Counted from the first letter of the stretch, positions 14,772-24,510 are shown. The stretch is 64,000 bases of DNA from Rhizobium sp. AAP43 (GCF_001296045.1 NZ_LJHS01000035.1:1-64000); one strand, 5' to 3'. Made by a program: numbers and translations. The notes: a model not told the origin generated them from the sequence alone.

Positions 14772-16814
14772 GTGCCGAACAACGAACAACACGACTCCGC
14801 CGCGGTCAGCGATCAGGATCGCCGCGATGGCATGCGCCCGGGCAACCGGATGCTCGGCCGTGTCGTCGCCTGTAGCGGCTCGCGCGCAACGATTGCAGCC
14901 GTCGCCGAGCGAGGCGGCACCGACCTCACGGAGTTGTGGTCCGTCGGGCGCCTGATCTCGATCGATGTGGGTCGCAACCGGGTCGTTGCCCTCGCCTATT
15001 CCATGCAGACCGAAGGCAAGGATTGGGGTGAGACAGCCGACAACCAGTTCCTCATCGAAGTCGAGCTCCTTGGTGAAGTGAACGTCGGAGATAACGGCTC
15101 CGAACGCTTTTCGACGGGAATTTCCCGCTATCCCTATCTCGGCGCCGTAGCCCACCGCATCCGTGCCTCCGATCTCGTTCGCATCTACGATTCCGGCCAG
15201 AGCGACACCTGCGTCATAGGAAAGCTTACCCAGGACGAAAGCATCGACGCCACGATCCACATTCCATCCATGCTGTCGAAGCACTTCGCCGTTGTCGGCT
15301 CGACCGGCGTCGGCAAATCGACAGCCGTTTCTCTCCTGCTGCGCAAGGCGATCGAAAGCGATCCAAAACTGCGCATCCTGATTCTGGACCCGCACAACGA
15401 GTTTGCCGCCGCCTTTCCAGACCTCGCGGTCGTCGTCGACACCGACACGCTGGACCTCCCCTTCTGGCTGATGCGGCTCGACGAGTTTGCCGAGGTTCTC
15501 TTTCGCGGCCGGCCACCGGTCCCCGAAGAGCTCGATGCGCTCCGCGACCTTTTGCCTGAAGCGAAGCGCAGCTTCCGCGGCAACGAAAACGCCTTGATGC
15601 GGCGCATGGCCGATCGCAATGCGATGACGGCTGACACCCCCGTGCCCTACCGAATGGCAGACCTTCTGGCCCTGATCGATGAACGCATCGGGCGCCTCGA
15701 AGGCCGGGACGAGAAGCCGCATCTGCGCTCGCTGAAGATGCGCATCATGTCGGCGATCAACGATCCCCGTTATCATTTCATGTTCTCCAACAACACGATC
15801 AGCGACACGATCATGGAGACGATCGCCCATGTCTTCCGCATCCCCGGAGACGACCGGCCGATTTCGACCTTCCAGCTGGCCGGGATTCCTTCGGAAGTCG
15901 TGAATTCGGTTGCCTCGGTTCTGTGCCGCATGGCCTTCGAATTGGCGCTGTGGTCCAACGGTGCGGTGCACATGCTCGTGGTCTGCGAAGAAGCACACCG
16001 CTACGTGCCAGCAGATCCAAGCCTCGGCTTCTTCCCGACGAGACAGGCGATTGCCCGTATCGCGAAGGAAGGTCGTAAATACGGCGTGTCCCTCGGCGTC
16101 ATCACCCAGCGCCCGGGCGAGCTTGACCAAACCATCCTGTCGCAGTGCTCGACGCTGTTTGCCATGCGCCTTGCCAATGATCGCGACCAGGAAATCATCC
16201 GCTCGGCCATCCCGGACAGCTCGATCTCGACCACCAGCTTCATCTCTTCCATTGGCAATGGAGAGGCCATTGCCTTCGGGGAAGCCATTTCGGTGCCGAT
16301 GCGCATGCGCTTCAGCCGGGTGGAGCAGTCACAATTGCCAAAGGCGAACGGCCTGACGGTCAAATCCAGCGACGAAACGCCGGATACCGTTGACCTTCGC
16401 TCGATTGTCGGACGCATGCGCTCGGTGGCGCAGCCGGACATTGCCGCATTCCAGCAGAGCGTCGAATCCACCTCTGCTGCGGGTCGAGGCGCCCGCAGCG
16501 GATCCTATGACGATGATGACGCGGATGAATACGGCTCCATGGCTGCCCCTGAAGCACCGGCACCTCAGCCGCCGTCCTATGGTGGTACACCGCGAACCAC
16601 ATTCAGCGCCGCAGATACCCCGCCAATCGAACCCTATCGACCCGACATGCTGCCTCAGGTCGGCCAGCAGGACCTGCGCCCACGATCGGCGTTATCGGGA
16701 TTGACTGGTGGCGAACCGGCTTTCGGCAGCGCTCCCGTGCGGCGCGAGAACGGTCCGTCATTGCGGGAAAGCCTGCTCAAGAAGCCACTTTCGACGCTCT
16801 ACAAACGGGATTGA
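14772..16814 (+). CDS. HerA-like ATPase (DUF87) with a HAS-barrel and proline-rich tail
   Basis: This is a 680-residue protein. Residues about 15-110 look like a HAS barrel (RMLGRVVACSGSRATIAAV). A HerA/FtsK-type P-loop ATPase follows with KHFAVVGSTGVGKSTAVSLL (Walker A, near 175), LILDPHNEF, MLVVCEEAHRYVP (Walker B, near 400) and GVSLGVITQRPGELDQTILSQC (sensor/arginine region). HerA ATPases form hexameric DNA-pumping motors. In archaea they work with NurA, but no nuclease gene adjoins here. The last 140 residues are Pro/Ser/Asp-rich and probably disordered, ending RESLLKKPLSTLYKRD. GTG 14772 is preceded by GGGAGA, 8 bases away. It stands alone between ilvB and miaA. Confidence 0.87.
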   Translation: MPNNEQHDSAAVSDQDRRDGMRPGNRMLGRVVACSGSRATIAAVAERGGTDLTELWSVGRLISIDVGRNRVVALAYSMQTEGKDWGETADNQFLIEVELLGEVNVGDNGSERFSTGISRYPYLGAVAHRIRASDLVRIYDSGQSDTCVIGKLTQDESIDATIHIPSMLSKHFAVVGSTGVGKSTAVSLLLRKAIESDPKLRILILDPHNEFAAAFPDLAVVVDTDTLDLPFWLMRLDEFAEVLFRGRPPVPEELDALRDLLPEAKRSFRGNENALMRRMADRNAMTADTPVPYRMADLLALIDERIGRLEGRDEKPHLRSLKMRIMSAINDPRYHFMFSNNTISDTIMETIAHVFRIPGDDRPISTFQLAGIPSEVVNSVASVLCRMAFELALWSNGAVHMLVVCEEAHRYVPADPSLGFFPTRQAIARIAKEGRKYGVSLGVITQRPGELDQTILSQCSTLFAMRLANDRDQEIIRSAIPDSSISTTSFISSIGNGEAIAFGEAISVPMRMRFSRVEQSQLPKANGLTVKSSDETPDTVDLRSIVGRMRSVAQPDIAAFQQSVESTSAAGRGARSGSYDDDDADEYGSMAAPEAPAPQPPSYGGTPRTTFSAADTPPIEPYRPDMLPQVGQQDLRPRSALSGLTGGEPAFGSAPVRRENGPSLRESLLKKPLSTLYKRD

Positions 16815-16818
16815 GAAA

Positions 16819-17733
16819 TCAGTCGAGCGAGATGCTGGCCGGGTCAACGCGCCGCCAGCTGTCATCCATTTGATTTCGAAACCAGGTCATTTGCCGCTTG
16901 GCATAGTGGCGAGTCGCCGTCGCTGCAGAGACAACGGCTTCCTCACGGGAGACCTCCCCCCTCAACATCGCCTGGATCTGGCTGACGCCGATGGCCCGCA
17001 TTGCTGGCAGGTCAGGCGAAAGCTGCATGGCAAGCAGGGCTTTGACCTCATCAATCGCACCACTGTCCATCATGACTGAAAAACGCCGGTCGATGCGTCC
17101 GTAGAGTGTCGCGCGGTCGGGCAGGACCACCAGCTTCTCGGCCCGATCCGGATCGATCAGGCAAGGACCGGTCTTTGCCTGCAATTCGCGGATCGAAGAC
17201 CCGGTCGCCTCTAGGATCTCCAATGCCCTGACGATCCTCTGGCCATCGCGGGCCTGAAGCTTTTCGGCAGTCCTCGGATCGCGTTCAATCAGGCACTGAT
17301 AGAGCGCTTCCGGCCCCTCCTGAAGCAAACGGGTTCGGTATCGCTCGCGGATATCGGCCGGGATTGCCGGCATGTCTGAAAGACCACCAGTCAGCGCCTT
17401 GAAATAGAGCCCGGTTCCACCGACGATGACAGGCAATCGCCCCACATCCCGCAGCTCTTCGAGCAACACCGTGACATCCCGAAGCCACTCGCCTGTCGAG
17501 TAGGGCCTGGACGCCGGCACATGGCCGTACAGACGGTGATCAACGCCTTGCATTTCCGCGTCATCAGGGCGCGCAGTCACGACTTGCAGCGTATCATAGA
17601 CCTGCATGCTGTCGGCATTGATGACCACACCGCCGGTGCGACGGGCGAAGGCCAGGGCAATTGCAGACTTGCCGCTCGCGGTCGGCCCGGTTATCAGGAT
17701 CGCATCTTTTTTGTCGTCAGGATCTTCCATCAT
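16819..17733 (-). CDS. miaA: tRNA dimethylallyltransferase
   Basis: MiaA transfers dimethylallyl to A37 of tRNAs reading UNN codons. The 304-residue protein has the P-loop ILITGPTASGKSAIALAFA at the start, then INADSMQVYDTLQVVTARP (catalytic Asp), HRLYGHVPA, VIVGGTGLYFKALTGGLS and RATRHYAKRQ-like residues with MTWFRNQ at the C-terminus. ATG 17733 or the adjacent ATG 17730 is the likely start, overlapping the divergent serB start at 17732. An ATG at 17775 would put the start inside serB and lacks a ribosome site. The gene ends 4 bases from the convergent HerA-like gene. Confidence 0.96.
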   Translation of the reverse strand: MMEDPDDKKDAILITGPTASGKSAIALAFARRTGGVVINADSMQVYDTLQVVTARPDDAEMQGVDHRLYGHVPASRPYSTGEWLRDVTVLLEELRDVGRLPVIVGGTGLYFKALTGGLSDMPAIPADIRERYRTRLLQEGPEALYQCLIERDPRTAEKLQARDGQRIVRALEILEATGSSIRELQAKTGPCLIDPDRAEKLVVLPDRATLYGRIDRRFSVMMDSGAIDEVKALLAMQLSPDLPAMRAIGVSQIQAMLRGEVSREEAVVSAATATRHYAKRQMTWFRNQMDDSWRRVDPASISLD

Positions 17734-18622
17734 GGCTCTCGTTGCCACGCTTATCGCCAATCCGTCAAATCCCATTCTGAGCGTCGCGCTGGCCGAAAAG
17801 GCAGCAGACGCAGTCGGGTCGCGCTACCTCTACTGGCTGGCCGACGGCGTGGCTTGCGATATTGCACTTCCCGATGGGACAGATGGAGAGCGGGCAGACA
17901 AAATCCTGCGTGAGATTGTTGCGGGCCTGCCCGTCGATATCGCGGTCCAGGTCGCAGAAGACCGGCGCAAGTCTTTCCTGATTGCCGACATGGATTCCAC
18001 TATGATCGGCCAGGAATGCATCGATGAACTTGCCGCAGAAGTTGGCTTGAAGGATAAAGTCTCTGACATCACCGCCAGGGCCATGAATGGCGAGATTGCC
18101 TTCGAACCGGCGCTTCGCGAACGCGTTGCACTCCTGAAGGGCTTGCCGATCGGCGTGGTCGATGAGGTCATCGCCAACCGCATCACATTGACGCCAGGCG
18201 GCATGGAACTGATCGCAACCATGCGCGCCCGGGGATACCATACCGCCCTCGTCTCAGGCGGGTTTACGGTCTTCACCTCACGCATCGCCGCAACGCTCGG
18301 CTTCCACGAAAATCGAGCCAATGTGTTGATCGAGGAGAACGGTGTTCTCACCGGTGAAGTCGCCGAGCCAATCCTCGGACGTCAGGCCAAGGTCGACGCC
18401 CTGCTCGAGATCAGCGAACGCCTCGGCATTACGCCGGCAGACGTCATCGCGGTTGGCGACGGTGCGAATGACCTCGGAATGCTGGGCGTGGCAGGATCCG
18501 GCGTCGCACTCCACGCCAAACCAGCCGTCGCCGCAGAGGCGAAGATCCGCATCGACCACGGCGACCTCACCGCCCTCCTTTACCTGCAAGGCTATCGTAA
18601 GTCCGAATTCGTCTCCGGCTGA
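17732..18622 (+). CDS. serB: Phosphoserine phosphatase
   Basis: SerB releases phosphate from O-phospho-L-serine, the last step of serine synthesis. This 296-residue HAD enzyme has an N-terminal ACT-like region (1-80), then ADMDSTMIGQECIDELA (motif I, Asp86 and Asp88), LVSGGFTVFTSRIA (motif II Ser), a Lys in GRQAKVDALLEI, and AVGDGANDLGMLGVAGSGVA (motif IV Asp pair). MALVATLIANPSNP is the usual rhizobial N-terminus, so ATG 17732 is used and not the open extension to 17606. The start overlaps that of miaA on the other strand, so the two promoters must lie inside each other's coding region. Confidence 0.96.
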   Translation: MALVATLIANPSNPILSVALAEKAADAVGSRYLYWLADGVACDIALPDGTDGERADKILREIVAGLPVDIAVQVAEDRRKSFLIADMDSTMIGQECIDELAAEVGLKDKVSDITARAMNGEIAFEPALRERVALLKGLPIGVVDEVIANRITLTPGGMELIATMRARGYHTALVSGGFTVFTSRIAATLGFHENRANVLIEENGVLTGEVAEPILGRQAKVDALLEISERLGITPADVIAVGDGANDLGMLGVAGSGVALHAKPAVAAEAKIRIDHGDLTALLYLQGYRKSEFVSG

Positions 18623-18630
18623 GACATTCC

Positions 18631-19176
18631 ATGGAGATCGTCACGGAACGTCTTGTCCTTCGAAACTGGCAGGAGGAAGACCGGAACCTGTTCCGCGAGA
18701 TCAACCGGGACAGCAAAGTGATGGAGTTCTTTCCATATCGCCGGACGCATGGCGAGGCCGACATGATGATGGACAGGATTCGAGACCAGATTGCGCAATC
18801 CGGCCTCGGCCTTTTTGCGTTAGCCGACCGCCATACCAATGAAGCGATGGGTTTTTGCGGGGTGAGCCCCGCCGTTCTTCCGGGTATCCTTCCAGCCGAT
18901 GCCTACGAGATCGGCTGGCGCACAGCCACCCGTTTCTGGGGCAAGGGTTTTGTTACGGAAGCAGCGTCGGCTGTTCTTGACCATGCCTTCAACAATCACC
19001 GGCTGAAGGAAATTTTTGCTTTCGCCGTTGCCCATAATCGCCGTTCGATTGCCGTCATGGAACGGATCGGGATGCACCGACTGGAGGGCAGGGATTTCGA
19101 TCATCCCCTTGTGCCAGTTTCCCATCCGCAGCTGAAACCCCACATTCTCTACAGGGCCACCCCCAATAATGCGTGA
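18631..19176 (+). CDS. GNAT N-acetyltransferase (RimJ/RimL type)
   Basis: The protein has 181 residues. TERLVLRNWQEEDRNLFREIN at the start and GWRTATRFWGKGFVTEAASAVLDHAF (acetyl-CoA pyrophosphate loop) mark the Acetyltransf_3 group, followed by AVAHNRRSIAVMERIGMHRLEGRDFDHP. Members acetylate ribosomal protein N-termini, amino-acid analogues or antibiotics, so the substrate is open. It starts 8 bases after the serB stop and is probably co-transcribed with it. The family call is firm; no specific role is claimed. Confidence 0.9.
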   Translation: MEIVTERLVLRNWQEEDRNLFREINRDSKVMEFFPYRRTHGEADMMMDRIRDQIAQSGLGLFALADRHTNEAMGFCGVSPAVLPGILPADAYEIGWRTATRFWGKGFVTEAASAVLDHAFNNHRLKEIFAFAVAHNRRSIAVMERIGMHRLEGRDFDHPLVPVSHPQLKPHILYRATPNNA

Positions 19177-19248
19177 AATATCCGAAAAGCCGACAACGCT
19201 AACGGAAGAATTCAGACGCATTTAAGCATTCCCTCCTATAATTACCCC

Positions 19249-21639
19249 ATGCAAACACCGACAATGAACGCTCGGCCAGGCACCATGGCGAATTGGTATC
19301 AGCGCTTCCTCCATCTGGGGGAAGAAGGTCAGTCGCGGGACGAGGCTCCGCGTGTCCGGGCGATTCGCATGGCGATCGTTGCTGGAAATACGCGTTGGAT
19401 GATGGCCGCAAACCTCCTGAATGCGGTCGTCACGATGGGGGCCTTCTGGGATAGCCCCGCAGCACTTCGTGTGAATATTGTCTGCTCCATCCTTGTTGCA
19501 TTTGCCCTTCTGGCAATCTGGTCATCACATCGTCGCCGTCATCTGCCGCCACGAGACACCGCAAGCATTCGCGGAACACGGCGTGCCGTGATGCATGCCG
19601 CCCTTCTCAGCGGGTTGTGGGCCGCCATCGACGTGGTCGCGTACGCGCAAGCAGACGAGACGCAAAGATTGATTCTGATGGCGCTGACAGTGGGTATGGC
19701 TGGCGGCGGCGGCTTCGCTCTCGCCACGATCCCGCCAGCGTCGATTGTCTTCTGCGTGACGATCGGGGCCGGTGCCGTCCTTGCACTCGCCAGTTCGCCA
19801 TCGGTATTCAACATCTACCTTGTCGCACTGTATGTCATCTTTGCCGCCATCATCATCAGGTCGTCCCTCAGCGTCTGCCACAGCCTGACCGAACGCGTCC
19901 GCGCCAAAATGGCAGCAGATGAACAGCGTGACGTTATTGGGCTGCTCCTCAACGACTTTGAGGAAAACGCCGCCGACTGGCTCTGGGAGACAGACGACAA
20001 CCTGCATCTCGCACGGATTTCGAACAGACTGAGCCAACAGCTCGACGTGCCGGAAAACCTCCTCCTCGGCAAGCGACTGCAAGATATCATGCCGTTCGCG
20101 AGTTCGAGCCTGAACGGTATGGAAGGCATGGACTGTCGCGAGCAGTTCATCATTCGCCTGGAAGCGCGTCAGTCGTTCCGCGATATCGACATCTGCATCG
20201 AGATCAACGGTGAACTGGCCATATGGTCGATGACCGGCAAGGCGGTCACGAATGCAGAAGGGCGATTCCTGGGTTATCGCGGGGTTGGCCGCGATGTGAC
20301 GGCAAACCGTGAGGCAAGGATGCGCATAGAGCATCTCGCCAGACACGATTCGCTGACGGAACTCGGAAACCGTGTCCTTCTCGGAGAAGATCTCGCGCGC
20401 GCAGTCACGAGACTTGAACGGTTCGGCGACAGCTTTTCAGTGCTCCTGCTCGATCTCGATCGGTTCAAACAGGTCAATGATACCCACGGGCATGCCGGTG
20501 GCGATGAACTCCTGCGCGAAATCGCCAAGACGCTCAGGCAGCTATGCGGAGAAGACTGTACCCTCGCCCGCCTTGGCGGTGATGAATTCGCCATACTGCA
20601 GATGTCCATCAACGATGCGCGCACCTCAAGTCTTCTGGCGTCTCGCATCATAGAGCGCCTCGAGAAGCCCTTCCACCTGAGCACGGGCACAGCAATGATC
20701 GGCGTCAGTATCGGCATTGCCTTCGCGCCCACTGATGGCACGAGCGGCGACCAACTGATGCGCCACGCCGACCTCGCTCTTTATCGAGCAAAGGAGGACG
20801 GTCGAAACAGATATCACTTCTTCGACCAGTCGCTTGACGCAGCGTCCCGCCGCCGCAACTTGATCGAAAACGAGCTCGCGCTCGCCGTTTCCCAAGGCAC
20901 ACTCGAACTCAGGTTCCAGCCGCTCGTATCCACACAAAGCGGGCAAGTGGTCGGTGCGGAGGCACTGCTGCGTTGGCGTCACTCGCAACTTGGACCGATC
21001 AGCCCGGCGGAATTCATACCGATTGCTGAGGAAACCGGTATGATCACCAGCATCGGCGCCTGGGTCCTTCGGGAAGCCTGCAAACTTGCCGCACGCTGGC
21101 CATCCCATCTTCGTGTTGCCGTCAATCTGTCCTCCCGGCAGTTCCTGAGCCCCGGGCTTTTGCCACTGGTCGAGAGCGCCCTGAAAAACAGCCAGCTTCC
21201 ACCCGAACGCCTCGAACTGGAAGTGACTGAAAGCCTGTTGATGGACTCAACGCTTGGTCTTGAGCATACGATCAAGGCGCTGCGCGGCTTGGGGCTAAAG
21301 ATCGCCCTGGACGATTTCGGGACCGGTTACTCCTCGCTCAGCTATCTGCGACGCTACACCTTCGACAAGCTGAAGATTGACCAGTCCTTCATCTCCGATA
21401 TCGAGACCAATCGGGAGGGACGGGCAATCGTCGAATCGATCATCCGGCTGGCCCGAGATCTGAACATGGTGGTGGTGGCGGAAGGCATCGAAACCGAGGG
21501 CCAGCGCGAACAACTTCGCACGCTCGGTTGCGAACAGCTCCAGGGTTACCTTCTCGGAAAACCGATGCCGGTATCAGAATTCGAAGCCCATGTCGCAAAC
21601 CAGCTGGCTCTGGCACCGGTCAAGCGGCTGACCGCCTGA
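19249..21639 (+). CDS. Membrane-bound GGDEF-EAL protein (c-di-GMP synthesis/breakdown)
   Basis: This is a 796-residue protein. Residues about 45-205 hold several membrane spans in two blocks. A PAS-like sensor follows (about 235-350, DWLWETDDNLHLARISN). The GGDEF domain (about 360-525) has an intact active site, ARLGGDEFAIL near 441, and substrate-binding residues DLDRFKQVNDTHGHAGGDELL. The EAL domain (about 535-790) has GAEALLRWRH near 569, LELEVTESLL, ALDDFGTGYSSLSYL and KIDQSFI, so phosphodiesterase residues look complete. Both activities may therefore be possible, with the PAS and membrane region deciding. It probably acts in the motility-to-biofilm switch. It is convergent with degP (3-base gap). 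Confidence 0.95.
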   Translation: MQTPTMNARPGTMANWYQRFLHLGEEGQSRDEAPRVRAIRMAIVAGNTRWMMAANLLNAVVTMGAFWDSPAALRVNIVCSILVAFALLAIWSSHRRRHLPPRDTASIRGTRRAVMHAALLSGLWAAIDVVAYAQADETQRLILMALTVGMAGGGGFALATIPPASIVFCVTIGAGAVLALASSPSVFNIYLVALYVIFAAIIIRSSLSVCHSLTERVRAKMAADEQRDVIGLLLNDFEENAADWLWETDDNLHLARISNRLSQQLDVPENLLLGKRLQDIMPFASSSLNGMEGMDCREQFIIRLEARQSFRDIDICIEINGELAIWSMTGKAVTNAEGRFLGYRGVGRDVTANREARMRIEHLARHDSLTELGNRVLLGEDLARAVTRLERFGDSFSVLLLDLDRFKQVNDTHGHAGGDELLREIAKTLRQLCGEDCTLARLGGDEFAILQMSINDARTSSLLASRIIERLEKPFHLSTGTAMIGVSIGIAFAPTDGTSGDQLMRHADLALYRAKEDGRNRYHFFDQSLDAASRRRNLIENELALAVSQGTLELRFQPLVSTQSGQVVGAEALLRWRHSQLGPISPAEFIPIAEETGMITSIGAWVLREACKLAARWPSHLRVAVNLSSRQFLSPGLLPLVESALKNSQLPPERLELEVTESLLMDSTLGLEHTIKALRGLGLKIALDDFGTGYSSLSYLRRYTFDKLKIDQSFISDIETNREGRAIVESIIRLARDLNMVVVAEGIETEGQREQLRTLGCEQLQGYLLGKPMPVSEFEAHVANQLALAPVKRLTA

Positions 21640-21642
21640 ACG

Positions 21643-23292
21643 CTATTCCAGCGGCACTGCGACAAGCTTCAGATTGCCGGATTTATCGGCGATCATCAGA
21701 TATCCGCTCCGACGGCCCTCGCCCTTGATGGAGGTCAGCTTCTCGGCAACCTGCTGGGGCGTCCGCATGAACTCCTGCGCCACTTCAACAATCACGTCAC
21801 CGACCTTGAGGCCTTTGCCCTCGGCCTTGGAACCGGGCAGAACGCGGGTGATCAACACACCTTCAACGCCCTCGGAGATCCCGAAAGCCGTCCGCTTGGC
21901 GTCATCAAGGATCGAGATCTCGACGCCTATCAGACCCTCCGTGACGGGTGCTGCGTTGGCAGCGTCGGGCGCTTGCGGCTCAGTGACCTCCTGTTCAGTC
22001 TCGTCACCAGGAACCTGTTCGCCATCAGGCTCTACACCGGGATCGGCATTGGGATCTGTGCCCTGATCTGCATCCGGATTGGAACCGTCAGTCTCGGGTT
22101 CGGCAGGCGTCGATGGCTCGTCACTGGCATTGGTGGCAGCGTCGTCTTTCAGTTCGCCGAGCGTGACCTTGAGAGACTGCTCCTTGCCGTCGCGCAGCAC
22201 GACCACATCCAGCGCCTCGCCGATCGGACTTTCGGCCACGATCCGGGTCAGGTCGCGGGTCTCGCCGATATCGCGGCCGTTGAAGCGGATGATAACGTCA
22301 CCGACGACGATCGGCCCCTTCTCGACCGGACCACCCTCAACCACGCCACTGATCAACGCCCCCTTGGGGCGCGGCAGGTCAAGGCTGCGGGCCAACTCGT
22401 CGGAGACAGGCTGGATGCGGACGCCGAGCCAACCGCGGCGCGTCTCGCCGAACTCGATCAGCTGCTTGACGATGTTTTCAGCAAGCTCTGTCGGTACGGC
22501 AAAGCCAATACCGATCGATCCACCGCTTGGCGAGATAATCGCCGTATTGATGCCGATGACTTCGCCGTCCATGTTGAACAGCGGGCCGCCGGAATTGCCC
22601 TTGTTGATGGCTGCATCGGTCTGGATGAAGTTGTCGTACGGGCCGGCATTGATGTTACGACCGCTAGCAGAAATGATGCCGACTGTGACCGAGCCTCCGA
22701 GACCGAAGGGATTGCCGATGGCCATGACCCAGTCACCAATGCGCATCTTGCGGGAATCACCGAACTTGACGGCAGTCAGCGGCTGCGGCGGCTCGACCTT
22801 GAGCACGGACAGGTCGGTCTTCGTGTCGGTCCCGATCAGTTTCGCCTTCAGTTTTGAACCGTCGGAAAAGATCACCTCGATATCATCGGCGCCCTCGATG
22901 ACGTGATTGTTGGTGACGACGAAGCCGGCCGGATCGATCACAAAGCCGGAACCGAGCGAATTCACTCGGCTGTCGCTGTCGCCCTCTTCCCGGTTTCGGT
23001 AGAAGTCCTCGAACAATTCTTCGAAAGGCGACCCTTCCGGCACTTTTGGCACCGGTCCCTCGCCCTCTTCCTTGACGCTCTGCGAGGTCGAAATATTGAC
23101 CACCGCGCCGAGAAGACCGGATGCCAGGTCCGCGACAGACTCGGGACCTTTCGCCTCAACGGCGGTTGGCACAGTAACGGTACCCCCACCCAGCACACTG
23201 CCGAGGATCAGAGCCGGCAGAATGATTCGCGACGTACGGGCGGAGTAAAACATCGGCGTCCTCGTTGAATTGTCAGACTTCATTGCGAACAT
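21643..23292 (-). CDS. degP: Periplasmic serine endoprotease DegP/HtrA family
   Basis: This 549-residue protein has a signal peptide ending near VEA-KG (residue 48). The protease domain carries the triad His130 (VVTNNHVI), Asp160 (DTKTDLSVLK) and Ser234 (NKGNSGGPLF). PDZ1 (about 285-380) and PDZ2 (about 455-545) are separated by an unusual 70-residue acidic linker rich in Asp, Glu, Pro and Asn (about 382-450). It degrades or refolds damaged envelope proteins. Start: Met1 (23292) or Met4 (23283); neither has a clear ribosome site. It lies downstream of hflK-hflC, but a strong terminator and 263 bases separate them, so it probably has its own stress-controlled promoter. Confidence 0.93.
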   Translation of the reverse strand: MFAMKSDNSTRTPMFYSARTSRIILPALILGSVLGGGTVTVPTAVEAKGPESVADLASGLLGAVVNISTSQSVKEEGEGPVPKVPEGSPFEELFEDFYRNREEGDSDSRVNSLGSGFVIDPAGFVVTNNHVIEGADDIEVIFSDGSKLKAKLIGTDTKTDLSVLKVEPPQPLTAVKFGDSRKMRIGDWVMAIGNPFGLGGSVTVGIISASGRNINAGPYDNFIQTDAAINKGNSGGPLFNMDGEVIGINTAIISPSGGSIGIGFAVPTELAENIVKQLIEFGETRRGWLGVRIQPVSDELARSLDLPRPKGALISGVVEGGPVEKGPIVVGDVIIRFNGRDIGETRDLTRIVAESPIGEALDVVVLRDGKEQSLKVTLGELKDDAATNASDEPSTPAEPETDGSNPDADQGTDPNADPGVEPDGEQVPGDETEQEVTEPQAPDAANAAPVTEGLIGVEISILDDAKRTAFGISEGVEGVLITRVLPGSKAEGKGLKVGDVIVEVAQEFMRTPQQVAEKLTSIKGEGRRSGYLMIADKSGNLKLVAVPLE

Positions 23293-23476
23293 AAGGCGGA
23301 AAGAGCAATGGCAAAATCACAATTGCCGGAATACGCTACAACCTGCTTGCGACCAGATCTTGTCATTTGCCCGGAGAGATGAAAATCGTTGGAGGCGTGT
23401 AGGCGTCAGGGATCGTGGCGATTTCTGAAAGTGAATCCCCACGTCATGACAATCCACAGGCCCCAGAACGAAACAA

Positions 23477-23500
23477 GGGGCTGGCGGCAGGGCCAGCCCC
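23477..23500 (-). terminator. Terminator of hflKC
   Basis: The perfect 8-bp stem GGGGCTGG/CCAGCCCC (23477-23484 with 23493-23500) is followed on the minus strand by TTGTTTCGTT. It lies 56 bases past the hflC stop and separates hflKC from degP. Confidence 0.8.
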
Positions 23501-23555
23501 TCGATGTTTTGAATGATAGCTCCCGCCCCATGGCAAGAGCCGCACCGGTCAAAGT

Positions 23556-24509
23556 TTAATTGCTGGCCGGCGCTTCCGGTGCACCAGGAGCGGCTGGAGC
23601 AACCGGAGCCGCACCACCCGTCGTCCCGCTCGAACCTGCACCGCTATTGAAGTAGCGGAAGAAGTCCGAATCGGGCGACAGCACCATGGTCGTGCCCTGA
23701 TTGCTCATGGAGCCGACATAGGCACGCATCGAACGGTAGAAGGCGAAGAAATCCGGGTCGCGCTGGAAGGCATCGGCAAAGATGCGGTTCCGCTCAGCAT
23801 CGCCCTCACCGCGCAGGATTTCCGAATCGCGCTGCGCATCCGCCTGCAATTCGACGACCTGACGGTCGGCGATCGCGCGACGGCGCTGGCTTTCCTCATT
23901 ACCGCGGGCGCGGATGAATTCCGCCTCAGCCAGACGCTCGGCCTTCATGCGCTGGAAGGTCTGCTGCGACACTTCCTGCGTCAGATCGGTCCGGCGAATG
24001 CGCACGTCGGTCACCGCAAGCCCGAGGCTCTCGGCAGCCGCCTGCAGATCATTGCGGACATCCGACATCATCGAGCCGCGTTCTTCCGAAAGCGCAGCAT
24101 CGAAGTTGCGCAGGCCGTAGACCCGTCGCAGAGCCGCATCGAGGCGGGTACGAAGGCGCGATTCTGCGGCCTCCCGGTCTCCCGATACCGTTTCGCGGAA
24201 GCGACGGGCATCGGTGATGCGGTAGACGGCGAATGCGTCGACTTCATAGAACGCGCCGCCGCGAACCTGGACACGAATGTCCGGAAGATCGAAGCGCAGT
24301 GCACGGTCCTCGACATACTGGACCCGATCCGCGTCCATGAAGGCAAACGGCAGCTTGAAGTAGATACCCGGCTCTGCCTTGACGTCCTGGATCTGGCCGA
24401 AACGCAGAACGATGGCCTGTTCACGCTCGTTGACCACGAAGATCGAGGAATAGGCGAAGAACAGAACGGCGCCGAGCGCGATGATGAAATAGGGAAGGCG
24501 GTTCGACAT
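23556..24509 (-). CDS. hflC: Protease modulator HflC
   Basis: This 317-residue inner-membrane protein has one N-terminal span (YFIIALGAVLFFAYSSIFVV) and a periplasmic SPFH/band-7 domain (VNEREQAIVLRFGQIQD, then the long helical arm MKAERLAEAEFIRARGNEES). HflC and HflK form a large ring-cage around FtsH that restricts access to membrane substrates. The Ala/Pro/Gly-rich tail (last 30 residues) is typical of rhizobial HflC. Met at 24509 starts one base after the hflK stop and fits the family; an in-frame extension to 24572 lies inside hflK and is not used. Confidence 0.95.
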   Translation of the reverse strand: MSNRLPYFIIALGAVLFFAYSSIFVVNEREQAIVLRFGQIQDVKAEPGIYFKLPFAFMDADRVQYVEDRALRFDLPDIRVQVRGGAFYEVDAFAVYRITDARRFRETVSGDREAAESRLRTRLDAALRRVYGLRNFDAALSEERGSMMSDVRNDLQAAAESLGLAVTDVRIRRTDLTQEVSQQTFQRMKAERLAEAEFIRARGNEESQRRRAIADRQVVELQADAQRDSEILRGEGDAERNRIFADAFQRDPDFFAFYRSMRAYVGSMSNQGTTMVLSPDSDFFRYFNSGAGSSGTTGGAAPVAPAAPGAPEAPASN

Positions 24510-24510
24510 G

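Noticed and set aside
14745-16130. Long open frame antisense to the HerA-like ATPase
   Set aside because: Only the plus strand shows Walker motifs and a ribosome site; the antisense frame has no recognisable domain.
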